From: Bacteroides muris (ex Afrizal et al. 2022)
Lineage (GTDB): Bacteria; Bacteroidota; Bacteroidia; Bacteroidales; Bacteroidaceae
NCBI RefSeq assembly: GCF_004793475.1
Contig: NZ_SRYZ01000001.1
Span: 62,001 to 126,000, forward strand
Length of the DNA: 64,000 nucleotides
Reading direction: 5' to 3'
Part shown: piece by piece, positions 25,974 through 35,192 of the stretch
Layout of the letters: every line of letters starts with the position of its first letter
Position numbering within the stretch: the stretch's first letter is position 1
Translations under genes and position numbers: made by a program
Notes under the pieces: model-generated
The model's input: only the letters and a program-made list of their open reading frames with translations
What the model was told of the DNA's origin: nothing
The model's database searches: none

Positions 25974-28900
25974 GTGCGAAAGTCTACCATCCGGCTGCTT
26001 CTTGTATTACTGAGCATGGTTGCCACAACCCTGCAAGGTCAAAACATCACCTTCAACCATCTGACAACCGACGACGGTCTGTCACAATTCTCCGTGAACA
26101 GCCTTTACATCGATGAAAACGGTGTCTTATGGATTGGAACCCGAGAAGGCTTGAACCGTTATGACGGAGAAGACATACAAACTTACAAGCTGCAGAAGAA
26201 CGACCCTTACAGCCTTTTCTGCAACACCGTGCTGCGCATGGCCGGCAACCGTAACGGAAAAATCTACCTGCTCTGTACGGAAGGAGTAGCCGAGTTCAAT
26301 CTCGCCACCCAAAGATTCACCACCCTGCTGCAAGGAAATGTACACAGCATATATTACAAAGAGGCCCTTTTCATCGGAAAACAGAATGAAATCTACCGCT
26401 ATAACGAGCAGACCGGGAACTTTGACCTCTATTACCAGCTTCCCGGAAAAAGTCTGGAAATCTGCTGTATGCATCTGGACAAAGGACAAATGTGGATTGG
26501 AACGACCACCGACGGAGCATACCGCCTGCAACTGGACAAGAACGAGCTGACCCACCCCATCCTGAAAGGCAACATCACCAGCATATACCAAGACAGCGAA
26601 GGCGAGTTATGGATTGGCAGCTGGGAAGAAGGGCTGCACCATGTAAAGGCCGACGGGGAAATCGAAGTCTTTGAGTATGACGCAAAGAATCCATGCAGTA
26701 TCTCTTCCAACTTCGTGAGAGCCTGCTGTGAAGACAATCTGGGAAACATCTGGATTGGAACATTCAACGGGTTGAACCGCTATGACAAAAGTACGGGACT
26801 CTTCCAGAACCATACTGCCAGTGATGCCCAGAACGACGGACTGACACACTCTTCCATCTGGTGCATTGTGAAGGACAACCAAGGAACGCTGTGGCTGGGG
26901 ACCTACTTTGGCGGCGTCAACTATTTCAACCCCGAATACGAGATATACAGCCACTATATGTATTCGCCCATCGAAAAGAAGGGGCTGAGCAATCCGGTTG
27001 TAGGCCGCACCATAGAAGACAAGGACGGCAATCTGTGGATTGGCACCGAAGGGGGCGGACTGAACTATTACAACCGCCGTACCCGTGAGTTCAAATGGTT
27101 CCGCCCAGAAGACAGCCCGAACAGCATCTCACACAACAATATCAAAGCCCTCTACTACGATGCAGCCAAAGATGTCATCTGGATAGGAACACATCTGGGA
27201 GGACTGAACAAGCTGGACATACGTTCGGGACGCTTCACACACTACCGCATGAAAGTCAATGATCCGGAAACACTGCCGTCGGACATCATCCGTGACATCG
27301 CCCCCTACCAAGACCAACTGGTGATAGCCACCCAAAACGGCATCTGCCTTTTCGATCCGGCTGACGGGAAATGCCGGCTATTGTTCCAAGACAGTAAAGA
27401 AGGCAAAAAAATCAAGATGGTGGCAGACATTACCTTTGACAACAATGGCACACTCTGGATTGCAGCCACGGGCGAAGGTGTGTTCAGCTACCGCTTCGAT
27501 ACGAACGAACTGACCAACTACCGGCATGACGCTGCCGACCCGCACAGTATCAGCAACAACAATGTAAACAACATTACCCAAGACAGCAAGGGCAATCTGT
27601 GGTTCGCCACTTCGGGCAGCGGGCTGGACTTATATCATCCTGCAAGCAACGACTTCGAGAACTTTGACCAGGCGAAAAACGGCCTTTCCAGTGACTGCAT
27701 CTATGAAACCCGGGAATCTCCCACCAGCGGCAAACTGCTGCTCATCACCAACGAAGGGTTCTCCATCTTCGACTACCGGCAAAAGGCATTCATAAACTAC
27801 AGTGCCGAAAACGGTTTCCCGACGACTGCCGTCAACGAGAATGCCCTTTGCGTGACCCGTGACGGAGAGATATTCCTGGGAGGCACGCAGGGAATGATTT
27901 CCTTCCATGAAATGGAGCTGAACTTCACGCCGAAGCCCTACAAAATCATCCTCTCCCGCCTCATTGTGAACGGAACGGAAATACAAGTGGGAGATGAGAC
28001 CGGCATCCTGCAACAAGCCTTGTACTGCACCCCCGAGATTACGCTCAACGCCAATCAGTCCATGTTCAGCATAGAGTTCGCCACTTCCAACTATGTAGCC
28101 GCCAACAAAGACGACATCATCTATAAGCTGGAAGGCTTCTCCAACGACTGGAACAGTGCCCGTGGATTGCACAACATCACCTATACCAACCTGAACGCCG
28201 GAACCTATAAGTTGATTATAAGGCCCAACGGAAAAGACGAGAGCCTTTGTCCGCAAGTCCGCCTGACCATTCACGTGTTGCCTCCCTACTACAAGACTCC
28301 CCTTGCCTATCTTATTTACCTGATAGTGACGGGAATCCTGCTCTGGTATCTAGTGCGTACCTACAAGTCGAGAATCAAGCTGCGCGAATCGCTGAAGTAC
28401 GAACAGAAGCACATCCGCGACGTAGAGGCCCTGAACCAGTCGAAGCTGCGTTTCTTCACCAATATTTCCCATGAATTCCGCACCCCGCTGACGCTCATCG
28501 TGGCACAAGTGGAAACGCTGATGCAACTCCAGAACTTCACGCCTGCCATATATAACAAGGTATTGGGCATCTACAAGAACAGCATACAGCTACGGGAACT
28601 CATCACCGAACTGCTCGACTTCCGCAAGCAGGAACAAGGGCACATGAAGATAAAGGTCAGTCCGCACAACATCGTGAACTTCCTATACGAGAACTATCTG
28701 CTTTTCCTGGAATATGCCAGCGCCAAACAAATCAGCCTCCGCTTCGAGAAGGAAACAGACAGCCTCGAAGTATGGTATGACCAAAAACAGATGCAGAAAG
28801 TAATCAACAACCTGCTGTCCAACGCCGTCAAGCATACCAAGGCGGAAGACAGCATCACCCTCAGCATCAAGACCGAAGGCAGCAATGCCGTCATCCGCGT

Positions 28901-30047
28901 GACCGATACCGGCAGCGGCATAGATGCCCGGGAAGTGGACAAGATATTCGACCGCTTCTACCAGATAGACCAAATGGACTCTACAGATGCAAGCAAGACG
29001 GGTACGGGTATCGGCCTGGCATTGACGAAGGGTATCGTGGAGCTCCATCACGGCACCATCCGTGTGGAAAGCGAACTGGGCAAAGGTAGCAGCTTCATCG
29101 TAAACCTGCAATTGGGGAACGCACAGTTTGACGAAGAGCAAATAAACAAGAATGCAGACAGTGTGCAACAAATAGAAATTCCCAAACCGGAAAACGATGC
29201 CCTGCTCAAGGCAGAGCTGGAAGAGAGTGCTCCCATCAAACGACTCCCGGATGCAAAAATCCTGATAGTGGAAGACAACGACTCCATCCGCGACATGCTG
29301 GCAGGTATCTTCAAGCCCTTCTACGAAGTGCTGACTGCGGCCGACGGAGCGGAAGGACTTGCACTGGTACGCAGCGAAATGCCCAATATCGTAGTCAGCG
29401 ACGTGGTGATGCCCAACATGTCGGGAACGGAACTGTGTAAACAGATAAAGAGCGACTTCAACACCTGCCATATTCCCGTGGTACTGCTCACGGCACGTAC
29501 TGCCATCGAACAGAATATCGAGGGACTACGCATCGGTGCGGACGACTATATCACCAAGCCGTTCAACACCAATCTATTGATTTCGCGCTGCAACAACCTC
29601 GTGAACTCGCGCATCCTCCTGCAGGAGAAGTTCAGCAAGCAGCCGCAAGCCTTTGTACAGATGCTTGCCACCAACCCCATAGACAAGGAGATTCTGGACC
29701 GTGCCATGGCAGTCATCGAGCAACATCTGGACGATACGGAATTCAACGTCAACGTCTTTGCCCGTGAAATGGCAATGGCACGCACCAATCTGTTCACCAA
29801 GCTGAAGGCTATCACCGGACAAACTCCGAACGACTTTATCCTGACCATCCGCCTGAAGAAAGGCGCTCTGATGCTGCGCAACAATCCGGAGCTGAATATT
29901 ACTGAAATTGCGGACCGGATCGGTTTCAGTTCTTCACGCTATTTCTCCAAATGCTTCAAGGACATTTACCATGTCAGCCCACTGGCCTACCGCAAAGGAG
30001 AGAATGGAGGAGAGGAAAGTACGGAAGACAGTGAAGAGACATCTTAA
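25974..30047 (+). CDS. Hybrid two-component system sensor/regulator (HTCS) of the glycosaminoglycan locus
   Basis: 1357 aa, one-protein two-component system that senses oligosaccharide in the periplasm and activates the locus. It starts with GTG at 25974, opening into signal peptide RKSTIRLLLVLLSMVATTLQG. Order: two seven-bladed propeller halves with repeated GxLWIGT-type motifs (to about residue 680), Y_Y_Y domain, TM near 775-798, HisKA with FFTNISHEFRTPLTL (His833), HATPase_c with NNLLSNAVKHT, DTGSGID and GTGIGLAL, receiver domain (about 1094-1210; phospho-acceptor Asp1143 in VVSDVVMPN; Lys in YITKPFN), and AraC-type HTH (about 1250-1345, ITEIADRIGFSSSRYFSKCFKDIYHVSP). Position beside a sulfatase and SusCD matches the known chondroitin sensor arrangement (BT3334 in B. 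thetaiotaomicron, from memory), which responds to unsaturated chondroitin/hyaluronan disaccharides. Confidence 0.95.
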   Translation: MRKSTIRLLLVLLSMVATTLQGQNITFNHLTTDDGLSQFSVNSLYIDENGVLWIGTREGLNRYDGEDIQTYKLQKNDPYSLFCNTVLRMAGNRNGKIYLLCTEGVAEFNLATQRFTTLLQGNVHSIYYKEALFIGKQNEIYRYNEQTGNFDLYYQLPGKSLEICCMHLDKGQMWIGTTTDGAYRLQLDKNELTHPILKGNITSIYQDSEGELWIGSWEEGLHHVKADGEIEVFEYDAKNPCSISSNFVRACCEDNLGNIWIGTFNGLNRYDKSTGLFQNHTASDAQNDGLTHSSIWCIVKDNQGTLWLGTYFGGVNYFNPEYEIYSHYMYSPIEKKGLSNPVVGRTIEDKDGNLWIGTEGGGLNYYNRRTREFKWFRPEDSPNSISHNNIKALYYDAAKDVIWIGTHLGGLNKLDIRSGRFTHYRMKVNDPETLPSDIIRDIAPYQDQLVIATQNGICLFDPADGKCRLLFQDSKEGKKIKMVADITFDNNGTLWIAATGEGVFSYRFDTNELTNYRHDAADPHSISNNNVNNITQDSKGNLWFATSGSGLDLYHPASNDFENFDQAKNGLSSDCIYETRESPTSGKLLLITNEGFSIFDYRQKAFINYSAENGFPTTAVNENALCVTRDGEIFLGGTQGMISFHEMELNFTPKPYKIILSRLIVNGTEIQVGDETGILQQALYCTPEITLNANQSMFSIEFATSNYVAANKDDIIYKLEGFSNDWNSARGLHNITYTNLNAGTYKLIIRPNGKDESLCPQVRLTIHVLPPYYKTPLAYLIYLIVTGILLWYLVRTYKSRIKLRESLKYEQKHIRDVEALNQSKLRFFTNISHEFRTPLTLIVAQVETLMQLQNFTPAIYNKVLGIYKNSIQLRELITELLDFRKQEQGHMKIKVSPHNIVNFLYENYLLFLEYASAKQISLRFEKETDSLEVWYDQKQMQKVINNLLSNAVKHTKAEDSITLSIKTEGSNAVIRVTDTGSGIDAREVDKIFDRFYQIDQMDSTDASKTGTGIGLALTKGIVELHHGTIRVESELGKGSSFIVNLQLGNAQFDEEQINKNADSVQQIEIPKPENDALLKAELEESAPIKRLPDAKILIVEDNDSIRDMLAGIFKPFYEVLTAADGAEGLALVRSEMPNIVVSDVVMPNMSGTELCKQIKSDFNTCHIPVVLLTARTAIEQNIEGLRIGADDYITKPFNTNLLISRCNNLVNSRILLQEKFSKQPQAFVQMLATNPIDKEILDRAMAVIEQHLDDTEFNVNVFAREMAMARTNLFTKLKAITGQTPNDFILTIRLKKGALMLRNNPELNITEIADRIGFSSSRYFSKCFKDIYHVSPLAYRKGENGGEESTEDSEETS

Positions 30048-30176
30048 TATTGTACATCAAGCCATCGCATGATACGGTTTGTACTTTTTCTCCCTTCCCT
30101 TGTACTTCCTTATACACCCGATTCCATAAAACCTCTTACCTTTGACCTCAGAATTACAATCTAAAGTCAAAGAACT

Positions 30177-31721
30177 ATGAAGCATTTTTCCCCCTTGTGG
30201 TCTCTGATTCCCGGTGCAGCCCTGATAGCGGGATGCGGAAGCCAACCTAAAGACAAGACTTCGGAGCACTCGCCGCAGAAGCCCAATGTAGTATATCTGA
30301 TTGCTGATGACCTGGGTATCGGCGACCTGAGCTGTTACGGTGCCACCAAAGTAAGCACTCCCAACATCGACCGCCTTGCCGGACAAGGCATGCAGTTTAC
30401 CAACGCTTATGCCACTTCTTCCACCAGCACCCCTTCCCGCTTCGGCCTGCTGACAGGCATGTATCCCTGGCGACAGAAGAATACCGGCATTGCTCCGGGC
30501 AATTCCGAACTCATCATCGATACCGCCTGCGTCACTATGGCCGATATGTTCAAGGAAGAAGGCTACGCCACTGCAGCAGTGGGCAAGTGGCACCTCGGCC
30601 TGGGTCCTAAAGGCGGTACGGACTTCAACCGCCGGATTAAACCGAACACCCAAGACATCGGCTTTGACTATGAATACATCATCCCCGCTACCGTCGACCG
30701 CGTTCCCTGCGTCTTTGTAGAGAACGGACATGTAGTGGGTCTCGACCCCAACGACCCTATCACTGTGAGCTACGACCACAAGGTCGGTGACTGGCCCACC
30801 GGTCTCGAAAACCCCGAACTCGTCAAGATGAAACCCAGCCAGGGGCACAATAACACCATCATCAACGGCATCCCCCGCATCGGCTGGATGACCGGCGGCA
30901 AATTCGCCCTTTGGACAGACGAAGACATTGCCGACGTGATTACAGACAAAGCTAAGAACTTCATCACAGCCCATAAAGACGAACCTTTCTTCCTTTATAT
31001 GGGTACGCAAGATGTACATGTTCCCCGCGTGCCACATCCGCGTTTCGCCGGCAAGAGTGGTTTGGGCGTACGTGGCGACGTCATCCTCCAGCTGGACTGG
31101 ACCGTGGGTGAAATCATGCATACCCTGGACAGCCTCGGCATTGCCGACAACACCATTTTCGTATTCTGTAGTGACAACGGTCCCGTCATAGACGACGGTT
31201 ATCAAGACCGGGCACGCGAACTGCTGAACGGCCACACTCCCATGAAGCACTACCGCGGCGGGAAATACAGCGCCTTCGATGCCGGCACACGCATCCCTTT
31301 CATCGTACGCTGGCCCGGCGGCATCAAGCCCGGCAAACAACAAGCCCTTTTCTCCATGATTGACGTCTATGCCTCACTCGCCGCCCTGCTGGACTATCCG
31401 CTGAAAGCAGGCACCGCTCCCGACAGCCGCGACCAGCTCAACAACTTTCTGGGAACCGACACCGCCGGATGTGACTATATCGTACAGCAAAATCTGGACA
31501 ATACGCTCTCCATTATCGAGGGAGACTGGAAATACATAGAGCCCAGCGACAAACCCGCACTGGAGTATTGGACCCAAACGGAAATGGGAAACGCCCCGCA
31601 GCCCCAACTGTACAATCTTTCCGTCGATCCGTCTGAAAAAGACAATGTGGCAGATGCCCATCCGGAAAAGATAGAAGCGCTCTCCGCCCTGCTGGAAAAG
31701 GTTAAGGGCGCAAAGGACTAA
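30177..31721 (+). CDS. Ser-type sulfatase, GalNAc-6-sulfatase-like, lipoprotein
   Basis: 514 aa. Signal peptide with lipobox IAGC (Cys20). S1 sulfatase: PNVVYLIADDLGIGDLSCYG holds the metal-binding Asp pair; STSTPSRFGLLTG holds the maturation motif SxPSR with Ser84 as future formylglycine; AVGKWHLG, FCSDNGP and the closing LYNLSVDPSEKDNVAD are typical of arylsulfatase A/GALNS-type enzymes. It requires an anSME maturase encoded elsewhere. The place between HTCS and SusC matches BT3333, a reported N-acetylgalactosamine-6-O-sulfatase of the B. thetaiotaomicron chondroitin locus (from memory), so a 6-O-sulfatase role on unsaturated disaccharides is the best guess. A large hairpin follows the stop. 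Confidence 0.88.
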   Translation: MKHFSPLWSLIPGAALIAGCGSQPKDKTSEHSPQKPNVVYLIADDLGIGDLSCYGATKVSTPNIDRLAGQGMQFTNAYATSSTSTPSRFGLLTGMYPWRQKNTGIAPGNSELIIDTACVTMADMFKEEGYATAAVGKWHLGLGPKGGTDFNRRIKPNTQDIGFDYEYIIPATVDRVPCVFVENGHVVGLDPNDPITVSYDHKVGDWPTGLENPELVKMKPSQGHNNTIINGIPRIGWMTGGKFALWTDEDIADVITDKAKNFITAHKDEPFFLYMGTQDVHVPRVPHPRFAGKSGLGVRGDVILQLDWTVGEIMHTLDSLGIADNTIFVFCSDNGPVIDDGYQDRARELLNGHTPMKHYRGGKYSAFDAGTRIPFIVRWPGGIKPGKQQALFSMIDVYASLAALLDYPLKAGTAPDSRDQLNNFLGTDTAGCDYIVQQNLDNTLSIIEGDWKYIEPSDKPALEYWTQTEMGNAPQPQLYNLSVDPSEKDNVADAHPEKIEALSALLEKVKGAKD

Positions 31722-31729
31722 AACGGAGG

Positions 31730-31799
31730 CACGGCCCTCTCATTTAAAGGAGTTAAAGGGCGATAACTCCTTCTAACTCCCTTAAATGAAAGAGCCGTG
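31730..31799 (+). terminator. Long hairpin after the sulfatase gene
   Basis: Arms 31730-31755 and 31774-31799 pair over 26 bp with only a few mismatches. It starts 8 bp after the stop codon. No long U-tract follows, but the position fits a terminator or an mRNA 3'-end stabiliser between the sulfatase and the separately promoted SusC gene. Confidence 0.65.
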
Positions 31800-31881
31800 A
31801 AACGGAGGGAGATAAAAGTACAAGAGTGTTGCCGTCCGCGGGTTTTGTACGAATTCGTACTTTTTGCGAACTATTAACGGA

Positions 31882-31911
31882 TATGTTTGTATATTCCATC
31901 CCCTACATTTG
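31882..31911 (+). promoter_or_regulatory. Candidate SusC/SusD promoter boxes
   Basis: Two exact TAnnTTTG matches upstream of the susC-like gene: TATGTTTG at 31882-31889 and TACATTTG at 31904-31911. TTTG in the TTTTTGCG stretch at about 31863-31866 may serve as a -33 element, with shorter-than-usual spacing. The operon is expected to be activated by the HTCS; I could not identify its binding site. Confidence 0.45.
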
Positions 31912-31985
31912 CGATGTGATTTCACCCCAAAGTGAGTACAAGACGAAGAAACAACCTTTATTATTAACTAATTAAATTAATATTT

Positions 31986-34900
31986 ATGGAACAAAAATCC
32001 AGCTTCTTTAAAGCATTAGGTATTATGTTACTTGTCCTATTTGCCACGCAGGCCAATGCACAGGAACTGACCGTCTCCGGAACGGTGAATGATGACTTCG
32101 GTCCGATCATCGGTGCGTCAGTCCTCGTGAAGGGTACAAGCAATGGCAGTATCACCGATATGAACGGAGAGTTCACTTTGTCCGGTGTACCAGCCAAAGG
32201 AACTCTGGTTATCTCATTCATCGGCTATCAGACACAAGAAATTCAGGTAAACAATCAGCAGAAACTTTCCATCAATTTAAAAGAAGACTCACAACAACTG
32301 CAAGAAGTAGTGGTAGTGGCAGTGGGTTACGGCGATGTCCGCCGCAAAGACCTGACAGGTTCCATCGCGAAAGCAGACATCAAGGAATTAGTCAAAACTC
32401 CGGTAAACAATGTTGCTGAGTCTTTAGGAGGACGTATTGCAGGTGTGCAGGTTTCATCGACGGACGGCGGACTCGGTGACAACTTCAACATTGTGATTCG
32501 TGGTGCCGGTTCATTGACCCAAAGCACAGCGCCTCTATATGTTATCGACGGTTTCCCGCAAGAAACCTCTAACATGGGTTCTTTAAACCCGAATGACATC
32601 GAATCCATTGACGTTTTGAAAGATGCTTCCGCCACCGCCATCTATGGTTCGCGTGGTGCTAATGGTGTAGTTATCATCACTACGAAAAAAGGCAAATCTG
32701 GAAAACCGACCATCTCCTACAACGGAAGTTTCACGGTAGGACTGGTGAACAATACCCCCGAAATGATGGATGGATATGAATTTGTGAAACTCCAACAAGA
32801 AGTCATGGGTGCAGAGGATTTCAAGAACATGTATCTGAAAGATGGAAATACACTGGAGGATTACCGCAAATTCAAATCCTACGATTGGCAGAAAGAGATT
32901 TACCGCACAGCCATGAGCCATAACCATCACGTGCTTTTGAATGGCAATGCCGGCGACTTGAAATATTCTACTTCCGTATCCTACAATGACCAGGAAGGCG
33001 TCATCATCAATTCTGACTTAAACAGATACCAGGCACGTGTCAACCTCAGCCAGCAATTCAACAAGAGACTGAAGGTAGATGCCAACGCCAACTTTGCCAG
33101 TACAACACAGAACGGGCCCAATCCCTCGAACAACACCAGCGCCATGTCTACCGCATTCATGTACAGTGTATGGGCTTACCGTCCCGTATCTCCGTCAGGC
33201 GCCGACTTAAAAGACGAAATTTACGATACCGATATAGACATGGCAGAAGACTATCGCTTCAACCCTGTATTGTCGGCCAAGAACGAATATCGCAGGAACA
33301 CTACCAACACATTGCAAGCCAACTTGAGTGCAGAGTATGAAATCATCAAGAACTTGAAGTTTAAAGTTGCAGCAGGCTATTCGAGCCGTGACATAAAGGA
33401 AGAAGAGTTTAATGGTCCTAATACCCGTACCGGTAATTCTCACCCTTCCAATACACAAAGTAAAGGTATCAATGCTAAGTTGTACCAATATGAATTCAGA
33501 AGCTATCTGAACGAAAACACATTGACCTATCAGTTCAATAAAAAACTTCACAGCATGAATGTACTGGCAGGTTTAAGTTTACAGAAGAACAGCAATTACT
33601 CCCACTCCGTAGCAACCGAACATATCAGTAATGAGTCTTTCGGTATGGCAGGACTAGATAAAGGTACCAACCAAACCATAGAGAGCAACCAGGGAGAAAG
33701 CAAGATGATGTCCTATTTCGGTCGTATCAACTATAACTATGATTCAAGATACTACCTTAACGCCACCATGCGTGCCGACGGTTCTTCTAAATTCCCGAAA
33801 AACAACCGCTGGGGATATTTCCCTTCTGCATCTGTGGCATGGGCTTTCGGTCGCGAAGCTTTTGTATCGGAAAATGCTTCTTGGCTGTCTAATGGAAAAC
33901 TACGCCTCAGCTACGGCCAGACAGGTAACAACCGTGTGGGCGACTTTGACTACATGGCCAAACTGATTACAAGCGACAACGTGTATAAATATCCTTGGAA
34001 TGGTTCATTTACCCCAGGTTTCCATATTGCCAATAAAGCCAATTCACAACTCAAGTGGGAAACTACCGAACAAATAGACTTCGGTCTGGATTTAGGTTTC
34101 TTCGACGGACGTATCAACGTGACTGCCGATTATTATATAAAAACCACTAAGGATTTGTTACTCAGAGCTGATGTTCCAGGCAGTTCCGGTTTCTCCAGTG
34201 CAACGCTCAATGTCGGTAAACTCAAGAACAAAGGTTTCGAGCTTACTTTGGAAACTATTAACCTGAAGAATAAGAAGTTCTCATGGACTTCCAACTTCAA
34301 TATAGCATTCAACTCCAACAAGATTACCGCATTGACGGAAGGAAAAGGTGAAATTACAAGTTATGTAAGCTGGGACAACAAGTACAAAACCATGCCCGCA
34401 TACGTCAGCCGTATCGGCGAATCGGCCGGCAAGATGTATGGTTTCATTTATGAAGGTACCTACAAAGAATCGGACTTCAACATCACTACGGACGACAAAG
34501 GCAAGAAAGTGTACACCCTGAAAGAGGGTATCGCTTCTTACGTGAAAGGCTGCCAACCCGGTGACCCCAAATATAAAGACATGCCTACGATAGATACCAA
34601 TGGCGACGGTATTCCTGATACAGGCGACGGTATCATCAATGACAAAGACCGTACCACCATCGGTAACGGCCTGCCCACATGCACCGGCGGTTTCACCAAT
34701 AGCTTTACCTATAAGAATTGGGACTTCAGTATCTTCTTGCAATGGAGTTTAGGAAATGATATTCTGAACGCTAACCGAATGGTCTTTGAAAATCCCGCCA
34801 AGAAGAAGAACACTAACATGTTTGCATCCTATACCAACCGTTGGACTCCCGAAAACCCGTATAGCAACATGCCCCGTGCAAATGCCCTCGGCTCCAACGA

Positions 34901-35168
34901 GTATAGTTCTCTCTATGTGGAAGATGGTTCGTTCTTGAAACTGAAATCCATCTCTTTAGGTTACAATTTTCCGGCACAGATGCTGAGAAAAGCATTCATC
35001 AGCTCTGCCAGAGTATTTGTTTCCGCTGAAAACATCGCTACCATTACAGGCTATTCCGGCTCAGACCCAGAAGTATCTACACGTAATTCGGTATTGACTC
35101 CCGGATTCGACTGGTCTGCATATCCACGCTCTTTCAACGCATCTATCGGAGTGAACCTTACTTTCTAA
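31986..35168 (+). CDS. SusC-like TonB-dependent oligosaccharide importer
   Basis: 1060 aa outer-membrane beta-barrel that takes up large oligosaccharides with its SusD lid. Signal peptide (ALGIMLLVLFATQANAQ), carboxypeptidase-regulatory-like domain (TVSGTVNDDFGPIIGASVLVKGTSNGSITDMNGEFTLSG), TonB-box region before LQEVVVVAVGYGDVRRKDLTGS, plug domain (GRIAGVQVSSTDGGLGDNFNIVIRGAGSL; VLKDASATAIYGSRGANGVVIITTKKGK), then the barrel, ending in ASIGVNLTF with terminal Phe. Partner SusD begins 24 bp downstream. The locus context implies glycosaminoglycan oligosaccharides as ligand. Confidence 0.96.
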   Translation: MEQKSSFFKALGIMLLVLFATQANAQELTVSGTVNDDFGPIIGASVLVKGTSNGSITDMNGEFTLSGVPAKGTLVISFIGYQTQEIQVNNQQKLSINLKEDSQQLQEVVVVAVGYGDVRRKDLTGSIAKADIKELVKTPVNNVAESLGGRIAGVQVSSTDGGLGDNFNIVIRGAGSLTQSTAPLYVIDGFPQETSNMGSLNPNDIESIDVLKDASATAIYGSRGANGVVIITTKKGKSGKPTISYNGSFTVGLVNNTPEMMDGYEFVKLQQEVMGAEDFKNMYLKDGNTLEDYRKFKSYDWQKEIYRTAMSHNHHVLLNGNAGDLKYSTSVSYNDQEGVIINSDLNRYQARVNLSQQFNKRLKVDANANFASTTQNGPNPSNNTSAMSTAFMYSVWAYRPVSPSGADLKDEIYDTDIDMAEDYRFNPVLSAKNEYRRNTTNTLQANLSAEYEIIKNLKFKVAAGYSSRDIKEEEFNGPNTRTGNSHPSNTQSKGINAKLYQYEFRSYLNENTLTYQFNKKLHSMNVLAGLSLQKNSNYSHSVATEHISNESFGMAGLDKGTNQTIESNQGESKMMSYFGRINYNYDSRYYLNATMRADGSSKFPKNNRWGYFPSASVAWAFGREAFVSENASWLSNGKLRLSYGQTGNNRVGDFDYMAKLITSDNVYKYPWNGSFTPGFHIANKANSQLKWETTEQIDFGLDLGFFDGRINVTADYYIKTTKDLLLRADVPGSSGFSSATLNVGKLKNKGFELTLETINLKNKKFSWTSNFNIAFNSNKITALTEGKGEITSYVSWDNKYKTMPAYVSRIGESAGKMYGFIYEGTYKESDFNITTDDKGKKVYTLKEGIASYVKGCQPGDPKYKDMPTIDTNGDGIPDTGDGIINDKDRTTIGNGLPTCTGGFTNSFTYKNWDFSIFLQWSLGNDILNANRMVFENPAKKKNTNMFASYTNRWTPENPYSNMPRANALGSNEYSSLYVEDGSFLKLKSISLGYNFPAQMLRKAFISSARVFVSAENIATITGYSGSDPEVSTRNSVLTPGFDWSAYPRSFNASIGVNLTF

Positions 35169-35192
35169 CAACAAACGTATAAAACAAAAACA

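Noticed and set aside
30057..31343. 428-aa minus-strand ORF opposite the sulfatase
   Set aside because: Antisense to a sulfatase with intact catalytic motifs; no domain seen.
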